From positions 186,001 through 250,000 of the forward strand of contig NZ_WNKY01000004.1 in the NCBI RefSeq assembly GCF_009720825.1: a stretch of 64,000 nt of DNA, written 5' to 3'. The DNA comes from Duganella radicis. Lineage in GTDB: Bacteria; Pseudomonadota; Gammaproteobacteria; Burkholderiales; Burkholderiaceae_D. The first letter of the stretch is position 1; every line of letters begins with the position of its first letter. The notes beneath the pieces were generated by a model. The model was not told the DNA's origin. It made no database searches and saw nothing but the letters and a program-made list of their open reading frames with translations. The translations under genes and the position numbers were made by a program. Below, in pieces: positions 37,943-48,402 of this stretch.

Positions 37943-39667
37943 ATGACCACCACGCTCTCCCGCACCGTCCTCGTTTCCTCCATTCTGATTGCGCTGGCCT
38001 TGCCAGCCACCGCCAAGACCTCGGTGGCCACCGGCACCGGCGGCGCCGTCGCCACCATCAGCGAGCCAGCCTCGCAAGCGGCGATCGCCATCCTCAACCA
38101 GGGCGGCAACGCGGTTGACGCGGCGGTGGCGGCGGCCGCCACACTGGGTGTGACCGATCCGTTCAGTTGCGGCATCGGCGGCGGCGGTTTCATGGTGATT
38201 TATCTGGCCAAGGAAAAGCGCGTGATCACCGTCGACCACCGCGAAACGGCGCCAGCCAGCTTTACGCCGACCGTGTTCCTCAAGGACGGCAAGGAACTCG
38301 ATTTCGAAGCGGTGGTGGCCAGCGGCCGCTCGGTCGGCGTGCCGGGCACGGTGCGCGGCTGGCACGAGGCGCTGGACCGCTACGGCTCGATGTCGTTCAA
38401 GCAGGTGCTGGCGCCGGCCATCAACGTGGCCACGCAAGGCTTCAAGGTCAGCGAAAACTTCGCGCATCTCGCACAGGGCAACGAAAGCAAATTCGCCAAG
38501 TTCCCTGCCACCGCCGCGCTGTACCTGCGCAACGGCAAAGCCATACCGGCCGGCAGCACGCTACGCAATCCGGACCTGGCCAAGGCCTACCGCGAACTGG
38601 CGGCCGGCGGCGTCAAGGTTTTCTACACCGGCAAAATGGCGCGCGCGATTGCCGATGCGGTCAACAACAACGGCGGCAGCATCACGCTGGCCGATCTGTC
38701 CAACTACGAAGCGCGCCTGCGCCAGCCGGTGCGCAGCACTTATCGCGGCTATGATTTATACGGTATGCCGCTGCCGAGCAGCGGCGGCGTGGCGGTGGCC
38801 GAAGCTTTGAATATCCTGGAAGGCTACGACCTCAAGTCGCTGCCGCGCGCCAAAGCCGAACACCTGTACCTTGAAGCCAGCCGCCTCGCCTTCGCCGACC
38901 GCAATGCCTATCTGGCCGACCCGGAATTTGTCGATGCACCGGTGGCGGGCTTGCTGAGCAAGGACTACGCCGCGCGCCGCCGTGAACTGATCAATCCCGC
39001 GCAAGCCAGCGTGCAGGCACCGGCCGGCGATCCCTATCCATTCCAGAATGACGTGAGCGTGCCGCTGCGCCCCAACGCCAACAAGCTGATTGCCGAAGGC
39101 GCGCACACCACCCACCTCACCGTGTCCGACAAGGACGGCAATATCGTCTCCTACACCTACACCATTGAATCGTGGGGAGGCAGCGGCATCGTGGTGCCGG
39201 GTTACGGCTTCCTGCTGAATAACGAGATGACCGACTTCGATTTCTCCGGTCCCGCGCCCAACGTGCCGGAAGCGGGCAAGCGCCCACGCAGCAGCATGTC
39301 GCCGACCATCGCCTTCAAGGATGGCAAGCCGGCGTTCTCGATCGGCAGTCCGGGCGGCGCCACCATCATCACCACGGTGCTGCAAACCATTTTCAATTAC
39401 GTCGACCTGGGCATGTCGATGCCGGATGCGGTGAACGCACCGCGCCTGTCGGAGCGCAACGGCATGGCGACCGACGTGGAACCGGGCTTCGCCGGCAGCG
39501 CGCAGGCGCAGGCGCTGGAGAAAACCGGCCAGCACTGGAGCAAGGAAACGGAAGAAATCGGCGCCGCCAACGCGCTGGTGTTCAATCCCGACGGCACCGT
39601 GACGGCGGTGAGCGAAGGCCATCGCCACGGCGTCGGCAGCGCGCTGGTGCAAAAGAGCGCGCACTAA
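37943..39667 (+). CDS. ggt: Gamma-glutamyltransferase
   Basis: A 574-residue Ntn-hydrolase made as a proenzyme and exported to the periplasm. It splits glutathione and transfers or hydrolyses gamma-glutamyl groups. A signal peptide covers residues 1-24 (ending PATA). The large-subunit signatures GGNAVDAAVAAAATLGVTDP and GIGGGGFMVIY are present. The autocleavage and nucleophile site is Thr389 in EGAHTTHLTVSD, after which the small subunit starts. GSPGGATIITTVLQTIFNYV forms the oxyanion region. The length is normal. Its 3' end overlaps the convergent P450-like gene by 4 bases. Confidence 0.95.
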   Translation: MTTTLSRTVLVSSILIALALPATAKTSVATGTGGAVATISEPASQAAIAILNQGGNAVDAAVAAAATLGVTDPFSCGIGGGGFMVIYLAKEKRVITVDHRETAPASFTPTVFLKDGKELDFEAVVASGRSVGVPGTVRGWHEALDRYGSMSFKQVLAPAINVATQGFKVSENFAHLAQGNESKFAKFPATAALYLRNGKAIPAGSTLRNPDLAKAYRELAAGGVKVFYTGKMARAIADAVNNNGGSITLADLSNYEARLRQPVRSTYRGYDLYGMPLPSSGGVAVAEALNILEGYDLKSLPRAKAEHLYLEASRLAFADRNAYLADPEFVDAPVAGLLSKDYAARRRELINPAQASVQAPAGDPYPFQNDVSVPLRPNANKLIAEGAHTTHLTVSDKDGNIVSYTYTIESWGGSGIVVPGYGFLLNNEMTDFDFSGPAPNVPEAGKRPRSSMSPTIAFKDGKPAFSIGSPGGATIITTVLQTIFNYVDLGMSMPDAVNAPRLSERNGMATDVEPGFAGSAQAQALEKTGQHWSKETEEIGAANALVFNPDGTVTAVSEGHRHGVGSALVQKSAH

Positions 39668-40446
39668 ATGAATTGCGGGATGCGCAGGCTGGACGAAGCA
39701 CGATAGGTCCACCGCAGCGATTGCAACCACGCCTGCAACGACGGGCCTCGCAGGGCGCCCAGCATGCCCTGCAAGGCACCCGCCGCCAGCGCACAGGCCA
39801 GCGCGTGATGCGGACAATCCTCCACGCCGAAGCCAAGACCATAGCCGCCGCAGCCGCCGCGCGCATCGCGGCTGGCGGCGGCCAATAGCAGCAAAATCTT
39901 CTGCCCTGCTTTCAACGTCACACCACCGATCTCGCAATCGCGCGTAACCATGCGGCGCGCGTTCTGCACCGGTGGATCGAAGCGGCTGACGGCGCACACC
40001 AACGCCTCCATCTCCTCAATGCCGCTACGCTCTTCTTCCGGTTCGCGCAACAGCGCCAGTATGGCATTGCCGATCAGGCCAGCCGCCGCTTCGTAAGCCA
40101 ATGCCGGCAAGTGCGCGCCGCCGCTCGCGCTGACCATCGCCAGCTCCGGCACGCAAGTCATCCATTGCGACAGTTTGTCCGCGCGCCACAAGCGGCGGCC
40201 GATCAATTCCGCGCGCTCGCGCGCCACACGCGGATCGGCGCTGGCGATGGCGGCCGGCGAAGGCGCGGCGCAATCCGCGTGCGCCATCACCTCATCCACA
40301 CGCGGCGCGCTGGCGGCTACCCACATCTCCAGACAAGGATCGAAATGCCAGTCCTGCGATGCCGCCAGCGCGTCATAATAGGGGTAAGGGTTGGCGTGCG
40401 TGACGGCGGCCAGCGCGTGCGGGAATGGCAGATCGTTGGGTTTCAT
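39664..40446 (-). CDS. Truncated, degenerate cytochrome P450-like protein
   Basis: 260 residues against about 400 for a bacterial P450. The N-terminus (HANPYPYYDALAASQDW) matches the P450 start. ALAYEAAAGLIGNAILALLR (about 115-134) matches the end of helix I. SRFDPPVQNARRMVTRDCEI (154-173) and LKAGQKILLLLAAASRD match the beta-region before the haem loop. The haem loop is GYGLGFGVEDCPHHALA with Cys211 kept. Two hallmarks are lost: the ExxR glutamate of helix K is Ala (CAVSR), and the haem-loop Phe and His are Leu and Glu. About 130 residues between helices B and I are absent. The frame is intact and the codon pattern normal, so it is expressed or only recently inactive. Function as an oxygenase is doubtful. 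Confidence 0.75.
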   Translation of the reverse strand: MKPNDLPFPHALAAVTHANPYPYYDALAASQDWHFDPCLEMWVAASAPRVDEVMAHADCAAPSPAAIASADPRVARERAELIGRRLWRADKLSQWMTCVPELAMVSASGGAHLPALAYEAAAGLIGNAILALLREPEEERSGIEEMEALVCAVSRFDPPVQNARRMVTRDCEIGGVTLKAGQKILLLLAAASRDARGGCGGYGLGFGVEDCPHHALACALAAGALQGMLGALRGPSLQAWLQSLRWTYRASSSLRIPQFI

Positions 40447-40537
40447 AATCGCTCCGGCAGCTAAGCCATGATTAAGAATCTGGCCACAATATTAGCGCTC
40501 GTTCTATTGACTCGCCATCAACCACTTGGGAGAAGAC

Positions 40538-41215
40538 ATGAAAAACTGGGTGCGCGCCAACAAGGGGTTTCTGCTGTTCCTGATGCTGTTCGGGATCTTC
40601 CGCACCGCCGTCGCCGACTGGAATCCGATTCCCTCGGCCTCCATGCATCCCAACCTGCTGGAAGGCGATGTGGTGTTCGTCAACCGCCTGGCCTACAACG
40701 TCAAAGTGCCGCTGACCGACATCGTCATCAGCCCGACCGGCGAACCGCAGCGCGGCGACATCGTCACCTTCTCCTCGCCGGTCAACGGCACGCGCCTGAT
40801 CAAGCGCGTGATCGCCCTGCCCGGCGACCGCGTTGAAATGCGCAACGAGCAGCTCATCATCAACGGCCAGCCGGCCGGCTACAGCACCATCGGCCAAACC
40901 ACCGAAAGCATCAAAGGCATCGGCGACATCGCCGCCGTGCGCGTCGACGAATCGCTAGGCCAGCGCAGCCATGCCATCCAGTTTCTCCCGCAGGTAAAGG
41001 CGCGCCGCGATTTCGACGCCATCGTCGTGCCGCCCGGCCAGTACATGATGCTGGGCGATAACCGCGACAACAGCGAAGACTCGCGCTACATCGGCCTGGT
41101 GCCGCGCGCCCTGCTGATCGGCCGCGCGGAACGCGTGCTGGCGTCGGCCGACATCACCGGCAACTGGATGCCGCGCACCGAACGCTTCGGCATGAGCCTC
41201 TACCCAAAGCAATAG
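40538..41215 (+). CDS. lepB: Signal peptidase I
   Basis: A 225-residue inner-membrane serine-lysine protease cleaving signal peptides of exported proteins. The ATG at 40538 has GGGAGAAG upstream. One membrane helix lies at about residues 10-26. The catalytic Ser35 is in PSASMHPNL and the general base Lys89 in LIKRVIALPGD. Box E GDNRDNSEDSRYIGLVP is intact. The single N-terminal helix and a periplasmic insert (about 110-150) distinguish it from E. coli LepB, which has two helices. The usual beta-proteobacterial lepB lies beside lepA and rnc, so this is probably an additional copy (inference). Confidence 0.93.
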   Translation: MKNWVRANKGFLLFLMLFGIFRTAVADWNPIPSASMHPNLLEGDVVFVNRLAYNVKVPLTDIVISPTGEPQRGDIVTFSSPVNGTRLIKRVIALPGDRVEMRNEQLIINGQPAGYSTIGQTTESIKGIGDIAAVRVDESLGQRSHAIQFLPQVKARRDFDAIVVPPGQYMMLGDNRDNSEDSRYIGLVPRALLIGRAERVLASADITGNWMPRTERFGMSLYPKQ

Positions 41216-41230
41216 CCCGCGCGCCGGCGG

Positions 41231-41259
41231 TGTTATGATGATGTAGTAAATTCATAACA
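41231..41259 (+). promoter_or_regulatory. Inverted repeat at the ABC operon promoter
   Basis: TGTTATGA (41231-41238) and TCATAACA (41252-41259) are perfect 8-bp arms with a 13-base spacer. The left arm overlaps a -10-like TATGAT. The site lies 15 bases before the ABC gene start and could be an operator. Confidence 0.35.
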
Positions 41260-41273
41260 TTGCTGGTGTCCTC

Positions 41274-42010
<737 letters not shown>

Positions 42011-42014
<4 letters not shown>

Positions 42015-44374
42015 GCGCGGTGCGTACCATCTGGTTGATGACCAGGATGCGCCTGACGCGCCAGCGCAACCTGTTGTTCAACAGCGGCATATTCTTCAAG
42101 AAGAAAAAACCGCGCGACGGCATCGCGGGCAAGCGTAGCAACCTGTGGATACTGACCGCGCTGATGACGCTATTGATGGCGTTCTCGTTCACCACCATGT
42201 CCAACAACGTGGTGCTCAACATGCAGTGCCAGCTCGACCCGGCCAGCGCATGCCGTTATGTGGACAAGGAAGGCAACCAACAGATCGATCAGCACGCGGC
42301 GTTCGATGAACTGGCCACCGCGCCCTTCTCCGCGCCGCTGATGCACGGACTGACGATGGAGGTGACCATCCTGTTCCTCATCGCCGTCGTTATGCCGCTC
42401 GGGAACAAGGAAATCACCCAGCCGGACTGGGATCTGGAATGGCTGGTGACCATGCCGGTGGAGCGCGCCACGCTGCTCTGGGGACGGGTGCTGGAACGCA
42501 GCGCCAGCAACTTCCTTGGCTACTTTGCGCTGATGCCGGCCTTCGGCGTGATCGCCTGGCATTCCGGCCACACCTGGACCGCGCTGCCAGTGGCCTTGCT
42601 GGCCGCAGCCGTGCTGCTGCCGTTGGCGGCCATGCTGTACACGCTGGCCGACACCGGCCTGCGCATGTGGCTCCCCGCCTCCCAACTGCGCAACATGCAA
42701 GCCGTGGCGGGCCTGGTCAACCTGCCGCTGATCTACTTCGTCATGGCGCTGGGCATGCCACAAGCGAGTGGCTTCGCGATGGACTGGGCACGCGGCTTTC
42801 CGACGTGGGTGGGCTGGACGCCCCCCGGCCTGGTGCTGCAAGCGATACAGGCACAGGACCTGGCGCAATTTGCCGCGCGTGCCGCCCTGCTGCTGGCGCA
42901 AGTCATCTTGCTGATGTGGGGCGGCATGGCACTGCTGCGCCATCAGCTGCGTCATGGCGTGGTCAATTCCGGCGCGCGCGAAACCGTGCGCGGCAAGCAG
43001 CAAACCGCCGCGCCGCGCGCCGACGCCCTGCCTGTCCCCGCGCGCGGCCTGCGCGCCTTGCTGGCCGCCCTCCTGTCACCCATCAAACGCCGCGAACTGC
43101 GCCTGCTGAGCCGCGATCGCAACTTCATGTTCCAGACTTTGCTGCTACCGGTGATCATCATCGGCAGCCAGATGGTCTTCAACGGCAAACTGAATAGCCT
43201 TGCAGAACTGGGCGAGCATCACACGCTGGCCGCCGCCATCGCCTTTGGCCTGGGCGTCTACATGCTGATGCTGTCGGCCTTCCAGACACTGAACAACGAA
43301 GGCCAGGTCCTGTGGCTGCTGTACACCGTGCCGCGCTCGATCGAAAGCGTGTTGAAGGAAAAGGCGCAGCTGTGGGGCACACTGACTCTGATCTATCCTG
43401 CCGCCGTGCTGGGCATCGCCGCCTGGTACAGCACGGAATTCGAATGGGACATGCTGGTGCTGGCGCTGAGTGTGGCGGCCGGCATTCCGATCTACTCCAT
43501 GATCGCCGTCTCACTGGGCGTGTTCGCCTGCGATCCGCAAGCGGTGGACGTGCGCACCCGCGTGCGGCCCACCTACGTCTACCTCTACATGCTGCTGGCC
43601 AGCTTCTACACCTGGTCGATCTACACCAGCGTGTGGTCGCAGAAACTGGTGGTGCTGGTGCTGACCGCATCGATGGCGCTGGCCTTGTGGCAAAAGGCGC
43701 GCGACTCGCTGCCCTACCTGCTCGATCCGGCCGCCGCGCCGCCGGCGCGCGTCTCCACTGCCGACGGCCTGATCGCCGCCACCGCCTTCTTCATCCTGCA
43801 AGCGCTGGTGCTGATGTTCTTCGACAAAGTGAGCACGCAAGCCATCACCATCGCCTTTGGCATCGCCGGGCTGACCGTGTATGGCCTGATGCGGCTGGTG
43901 TACTGGCGCAGCAAGGCGGCCGGCGTGCCGGCGATGCTGCGTGGCGTAGACTGGGCCGTGTCGCTGCGCAGCGCCGCCATCGCGGCACTGGTGGCCTGCG
44001 CCGCCGGTGTGGGCTACATGGCGGCGATACAGCACACCGCGATGTGGGCGGAAATCCAGAAGGCCGCGGCAGCCACTTCCGGCTCGCGCCTCTGGATACT
44101 GGCATTGTCCGTGGTAGCTGCGCCGCTGTGTGAAGAATTCATCTTCCGTGGCCTGATCTACGGCGGCTTGCGGCGCTCAATGCGCGCCTTGCCGGCCATG
44201 GTGATGAGCGCGGCCATCTTCGCGGTGGTGCATCCGCCGTTGTCGATGCTGCCGGTATTCGTGCTTGGCCTGTGTTCCGCATGGACCTATGAACGCAGCA
44301 AGACCCTGCTGGCGCCCATGCTGGTCCACGCGGCCTACAACGCCGTCATCCTTGGCTTCCGGCCTTGGCAATGA
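42011..44374 (+). CDS. ABC-2 permease fused to a CPBP intramembrane protease domain
   Basis: A 787-residue polytopic membrane protein. Residues 1 to about 600 resemble the permease of an ABC-2 exporter, with repeated groups of hydrophobic helices and a cytoplasmic linker rich in Arg near residue 330. Residues of about 650-787 are a CPBP (CAAX protease/bacteriocin-processing) domain with all three motifs: Glu708-Glu709-x3-Arg713 (EEFIFRG), Phe737-x3-His741 and His773-x3-Asn777. In known CPBP enzymes these form the glutamate protease site. The fused architecture suggests that the exported substrate, or a peptide made from it, is cut during export (inference). It converges with the RidA gene, overlapping 29 bases. 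Confidence 0.88.
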
Positions 44375-44744
44375 CTTTGATCTCGAAATCGAAGCCTGCC
44401 AGCCAAGTGACGCCGACAGCGGTGATATTCGGATACGGCGCACTGCCCCAGAACTCGGGCACCACGGCCCAGATACGCTCGAAACGGTTGTGCGGATCAA
44501 TCATGAAGACGGTGACATCAACCACCTCCTCAAAGCTGCTGCCTGCCGCCGCCAGAATCTCGTTCAGGTTACGGAAAGCCAGGCGCACCTGCTCCTCCAG
44601 CTCAGGCTCCGGCGATCCGTCAGGCAAGCTGCCAACTTGCCCGGACACGAACAGAAAGCCATTTGAACGGATGGCCGGCGAATAACGGTAACGTTCATAC
44701 AAATCCTGGCGGCCAGGCGGGAAAACAACATCGCGTGCAGACAT
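44346..44744 (-). CDS. RidA-family (YjgF/YER057c/UK114) protein
   Basis: 132 residues, usual for the family, which hydrolyses reactive enamine/imine intermediates. The ATG at 44744 has GAGGAG upstream. The core reads NGFLFVSGQVG, then LEEQVRLAFRNLNEILAAAG, then VVDVTVFMID. An Arg equivalent to RidA Arg105 is not obvious: the end region reads YPNITAVGVTWLAGFDFEIK where RidA has R-x-A-V-x-V-x-x-L. It may therefore belong to a Rid subfamily without deaminase activity. It is divergent from the LysR gene at 44849, with 104 bases between them. Confidence 0.88.
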   Translation of the reverse strand: MSARDVVFPPGRQDLYERYRYSPAIRSNGFLFVSGQVGSLPDGSPEPELEEQVRLAFRNLNEILAAAGSSFEEVVDVTVFMIDPHNRFERIWAVVPEFWGSAPYPNITAVGVTWLAGFDFEIKVIAKAGSQG

Positions 44745-44848
44745 GTTCAACTCCTCGTTAAGTGATGACGAGACTTTAAACATCCGCCGCCGCGCGATAA
44801 ACCGGCAAGTCGTACAATGACTGTTTGGCGATCCCAAACAATCACCCC

Positions 44849-45736
44849 ATGGACCGATTCGACACCCTGCTGGCCTTTGTGCGCGTGGTGGAAGCAGGCA
44901 GCTTCACCAAGGCGGCGCAGACGCTCCACATGAGCAAGACCACCGTATCGCAGCTGGTGCAGCAGCTGGAGGCGCGGCTACAGGTCAAGCTGCTCAACCG
45001 CACCACGCGACAGGTCAGGGTGACCGCCGAAGGCGCGGCCTATTACGAGCGCGTGGTGCGCGTGCTGGGCGATCTGGAAGACGCGGACACTGATCTCGCC
45101 GGCGAACTGGCCGCGCCGCGCGGACGGTTGCGCATCGACGTGCCGAGCCCCTTCGCCCGCTTCATCCTGATGCCCGCGCTGCCCGACTTCCACCGGCGCT
45201 ATCCGGAGATACAAATCAACATGGGCGTCAGCGACCGCAATATCGATGTCATCGGCGAGAACGTGGATTGCGTGGTGCGCGGTGGGGAAATCACTGTACC
45301 ATCGCTGGTGGCAAAGCATATAGGCGACTTGCAGCTCGGCCTCTACGCGGCACCGGATTACCTGCGCCGCGAAGGCTCGCCTGCGCACCCGGCGGAGATA
45401 AAACACATCGTCGGCTTTCTGCGTTCCAGCAGCGGCACCGTGGCCTCGGCAAAAATGCATCGTGAGCAGGAACAAGTGCAAATCAGCGCCCGCTACATCG
45501 TCGCGGCGGATGATGGCAATGCTTATCTGGCGGCGGGGCTGGCGGGAATGGGCGTACTCTGGCTGCCGCATTACATGGCGAAGCCACACGCGGCGCGTGG
45601 AGAACTCACGCCGCTGCTGGAGGACTGGCGGATAGAAGCCATGCCCATGTACCTCGCCTACCCACAAAACCGCCATGTCAGCGCCAAGCTGCGCGCCTTC
45701 ATGGCGTGGATAGACGAGTTGATGGCGAAGCTTTAG
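44849..45736 (+). CDS. LysR-family transcriptional regulator
   Basis: 295 residues. The start MDRFDTLLAFVRVVEAGSFT at 44849 is standard. An earlier in-frame start is shadow. The winged HTH covers residues 1-60 (KAAQTLHMSKTTVSQLVQQL). The effector domain from about 88 contains GRLRIDVPSPFARFILMPAL and ENVDCVVRGGEI. The sequence style is the CrgA/AaeR-like LysR branch. It is divergent from the RidA-like gene, its likely target. Its stop overlaps the end of udh by 4 bases. Confidence 0.94.
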   Translation: MDRFDTLLAFVRVVEAGSFTKAAQTLHMSKTTVSQLVQQLEARLQVKLLNRTTRQVRVTAEGAAYYERVVRVLGDLEDADTDLAGELAAPRGRLRIDVPSPFARFILMPALPDFHRRYPEIQINMGVSDRNIDVIGENVDCVVRGGEITVPSLVAKHIGDLQLGLYAAPDYLRREGSPAHPAEIKHIVGFLRSSSGTVASAKMHREQEQVQISARYIVAADDGNAYLAAGLAGMGVLWLPHYMAKPHAARGELTPLLEDWRIEAMPMYLAYPQNRHVSAKLRAFMAWIDELMAKL

Positions 45737-46539
45737 TCCTTGTAGCGCACCTCGGCCAGCGCGAAGGCGCCGCCATGGTAGGTGACCGAGGCGTTCTTGT
45801 CCGGGTATTCGCCGCTGTCGGGGAAGTTGGCGTCGAATTGCGAGGAGCTGTCCTTCGGCTTGTAGCCCAGGTGCGAGGCCTTGCTGTTGTCCCACCACGC
45901 CACTTCGTTATCCGACATGCCGAACAGGATGGTGAAGCCGACGCGCGTCGCGAACAGCGAACGGCGCAGCGCTTCCACCAGGTCGTCGTAGCTCAGCCAG
46001 GTCACCATCATGCGGCGGTCTTTCGGCTCGGGGAAGGAAGAGCCGATGCGCAGGCTGACCGTTTCCAGGCCGGTGCGGTCCCAGTAGTAGCTGGCCAGCT
46101 GCTCGCCGAAGCATTTGCTCACGCCGTAGAACGAGTCCGGACGGGTCGGCGCGGCGGCGTCGATGTAGTCGGTGTTACGGTAGAAGCCCACGGTGTGATT
46201 CGAGCTGGCGAACACGATGCGCTTCACACCCTTCTTGTGCGCGGCCTCGTAGATATTGGCCGTGCCGAGAATATTCGCCTGCATGATGTTCTCGAAGGTG
46301 TTCTCGGTCGAGATGCCGCCGAAGTGCAGCACCGCGTCCACGCCTTCCATCATCTTCATCACGGCCGCCTTGTCGGCCAGGTCGCACTGCACGATCTCTT
46401 CGCCCTCGCGCGCCTCACCCATGTCGGCGATGTCGGACAGCACCACCACATCGGCCCAAGGCTTGATGCGGTCGCGCAGAACTTTACCCAGGCCGCCGGC
46501 GGCGCCGGTCAGCAGCAGTCGTTTGAATGGTTTTGCCAT
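45733..46539 (-). CDS. udh: Uronate dehydrogenase
   Basis: A 268-residue NAD-dependent SDR-fold enzyme oxidising D-galacturonate or D-glucuronate to the aldarolactone. Rossmann motif LLTGAAGGLGKVLRD at residues 9-23. The active site has Ser112 in FASSNHTVGFY, and Tyr138 and Lys142 in DSFYGVSKCFGE. RIGSSFPEPKDRRMMVTWLS and WWDNSKASHLGYKPKDSS are hallmarks of characterised Udh proteins. It lies 21 bases downstream of garD and is transcribed with it, which gives the first two steps of the oxidative galacturonate route. Confidence 0.93.
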   Translation of the reverse strand: MAKPFKRLLLTGAAGGLGKVLRDRIKPWADVVVLSDIADMGEAREGEEIVQCDLADKAAVMKMMEGVDAVLHFGGISTENTFENIMQANILGTANIYEAAHKKGVKRIVFASSNHTVGFYRNTDYIDAAAPTRPDSFYGVSKCFGEQLASYYWDRTGLETVSLRIGSSFPEPKDRRMMVTWLSYDDLVEALRRSLFATRVGFTILFGMSDNEVAWWDNSKASHLGYKPKDSSSQFDANFPDSGEYPDKNASVTYHGGAFALAEVRYKD

Positions 46540-46560
46540 GTTTGTCTCTTTTCTTTGTTA

Positions 46561-48123
46561 TCAGGTCACCGGGGCCGGATTGAACAGCACCAGAGCGTTA
46601 TGCAGTTTCCATTTCTCGGCAAAGGTCTCGCGGCCGCTGGCCACGTCCAGCATCAGCTGGAACATCTCCCAGCCCACTTCGGCGATGGTGGTTTCGCCGC
46701 TGGCGATGCGGCCAGCGTTGACGTCCATCAGGTCGTGCCAACGGCGCGCCAGATCGTCGCGGGTGGCGACTTTAATCACCGGCACTTCGGCCAGGCCGTA
46801 TGGCGTGCCACGGCCGGTGGTGAAGATATGCAGGTTCATGCCGGCAGCCACTTGCAGCGTGCCGCAAATGAAATCGCTGGCCGGCGTGGCCGCGTAGATC
46901 AACCCTTTTTGCGTCAATTTCTCGCCCGGCGACAGCACGCCGGAAATCGGTGCGCTGCCCGACTTGACGATCGATCCCATCGCCTTCTCGACGATGTTGG
47001 ACAGGCCGCCCTTCTTGTTGCCCGGCGTGGTGTTGGCGCTGCGGTCCACACCGCCACGCGTCAGGTAGGCGTCGTACCAGGCCATCTCGCGGATCATGGC
47101 CTCGGCCACTTCCGGCGTGGTGGCGCGCGAGGTCAGTTGGTCGATGCCGTCGCGGACCTCGGTCACTTCCGAGAACATCACGGTGGCGCCGGCGCGCACC
47201 AGCAGGTCGGTGGCAAAGCCCACCGCCGGATTGGCGGTCACGCCGGAGAAGGCGTCGCTGCCGCCGCACTGCACGCCCACCACCAGCTCCGAGGCCGGCA
47301 CGGTTTCGCGCTGGCGCTTGTTCAGTTCCGCCAGATTGGTTTCGGCCTGCTTCATGATCGATTCGATCATCGACATGAAGCCGACGTGCTGCGCGTCCTG
47401 CAAGCACACCAGGCCCGGATCGGCGCCGCCGGCGTTCTGGATCGGGATCGAGCCTTTCGGGAACAGGCGCGTTGGTTGCAGCTTCTCGCAACCGAGGCTG
47501 ACCACCATCGCCTGGCCGCCGAAGTTGGGATTCAGCGCGATATTGCGGATGGTGCGGATCGGGATATTGGCGCCCGGCGCGTCAATCGCCACGCCGCAGC
47601 CGTAGGTGTGCTCCAGTCCCACCACGTCGTCGACGTTGGGATACTTCGGCAGCAGCTCGGCCTTGATGCGCTGGACCGCGAAGTCCACCACACCCGACAC
47701 GCATTGCACGGTGGTGGTGATGGCCAGGATGTTACGGGTGCCGACGCTGCCGTCCGGATTGCGGTAGCCCTGGAAGGTGTAGCCTTCCAGCGGTTCCAGC
47801 GGCGGCGGCTTGACGGTGGCGATCGGCAGGCCTTCCAGTTCGCGCGCGGCCGGCATCTCGACATTGTGCTCGGCCAGCCAGCTGCCGGCCGGCAGATCCT
47901 TGGCGGCGAAACCGATGGTGACGTTGTAGCGCACCACGCGGTCGCCCTTGGCCAGATCGCGCAGCGCCACCTTGTGGCCTTGCGGGACCGCTTCCAACAG
48001 CGTCAAACCGTTGGCGAACACAGCGCCGGCCGGCAGGCCGCCGTCGTTGACGACAATCGCGACGTTATCGTTGTCGTGCATGAGGATGTAGCGCGGTGTG
48101 TTGGCGCTGGCGGGAGTGGTCAT
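46561..48123 (-). CDS. garD: Galactarate dehydratase
   Basis: A 520-residue UxaA/GarD-family hydro-lyase converting galactarate to 5-dehydro-4-deoxy-D-glucarate in the cytoplasm. The N-terminal SAF-like domain reads [20 protein letters not shown]. The catalytic part holds [59 protein letters not shown] and [19 protein letters not shown], with Cys residues that could ligate metal. It ends VLFNPAPVT, very like E. coli GarD (523 residues). Length and segments favour GarD over the shorter altronate dehydratase UxaA. It is first in the garD-udh operon and divergent from the FadR-type regulator. Confidence 0.92.
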   Translation of the reverse strand: MTTPASANTPRYILMHDNDNVAIVVNDGGLPAGAVFANGLTLLEAVPQGHKVALRDLAKGDRVVRYNVTIGFAAKDLPAGSWLAEHNVEMPAARELEGLPIATVKPPPLEPLEGYTFQGYRNPDGSVGTRNILAITTTVQCVSGVVDFAVQRIKAELLPKYPNVDDVVGLEHTYGCGVAIDAPGANIPIRTIRNIALNPNFGGQAMVVSLGCEKLQPTRLFPKGSIPIQNAGGADPGLVCLQDAQHVGFMSMIESIMKQAETNLAELNKRQRETVPASELVVGVQCGGSDAFSGVTANPAVGFATDLLVRAGATVMFSEVTEVRDGIDQLTSRATTPEVAEAMIREMAWYDAYLTRGGVDRSANTTPGNKKGGLSNIVEKAMGSIVKSGSAPISGVLSPGEKLTQKGLIYAATPASDFICGTLQVAAGMNLHIFTTGRGTPYGLAEVPVIKVATRDDLARRWHDLMDVNAGRIASGETTIAEVGWEMFQLMLDVASGRETFAEKWKLHNALVLFNPAPVT

Positions 48124-48155
48124 CTGGCTTTCCTACGTTGTTTTTTAGTCTCGAA

Positions 48156-48172
48156 AAGTGGTCTGACCACTT
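48156..48172. promoter_or_regulatory. Palindromic operator near the garD promoter
   Basis: AAGTGGTC-T-GACCACTT is a perfect 8+1+8 palindrome 33 bases before the garD start. Its core TGGTCTGACCA matches the TNGTNNNACNA type recognised by FadR-subfamily GntR regulators. A weaker palindrome ATTGGC-TG-GCCAAT follows at 48178-48191. Confidence 0.75.
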
Positions 48173-48333
48173 CTGTTATTGGCTGGCCAATTCGGTGTTG
48201 TGGCCTGCGCGCCACAGTCTGAAAACCGCATGTTTCCTATGGAAGAGACCTTGTTGACATGGGGCGCAGACGGCTGCTCGATGAATTCAGTATGCCATTT
48301 AAAAATTAATTTGGCTAGTCCACATTGCGTATT

Positions 48334-48363
48334 TGGTCTGACCACCTTAGAATGGCCTGACCA
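48334..48363. promoter_or_regulatory. Two operator copies before the FadR/GntR gene
   Basis: TGGTCTGACCA (48334-48344) and TGGCCTGACCA (48353-48363) share the core of the site near garD. Their centres are 19 bases apart, about two helical turns. The second ends 39 bases before the regulator start, consistent with autoregulation. Confidence 0.72.
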
Positions 48364-48402
48364 GATGGCAAATCAATAAGCCACACCAGAGACGAGACAT
48401 CA

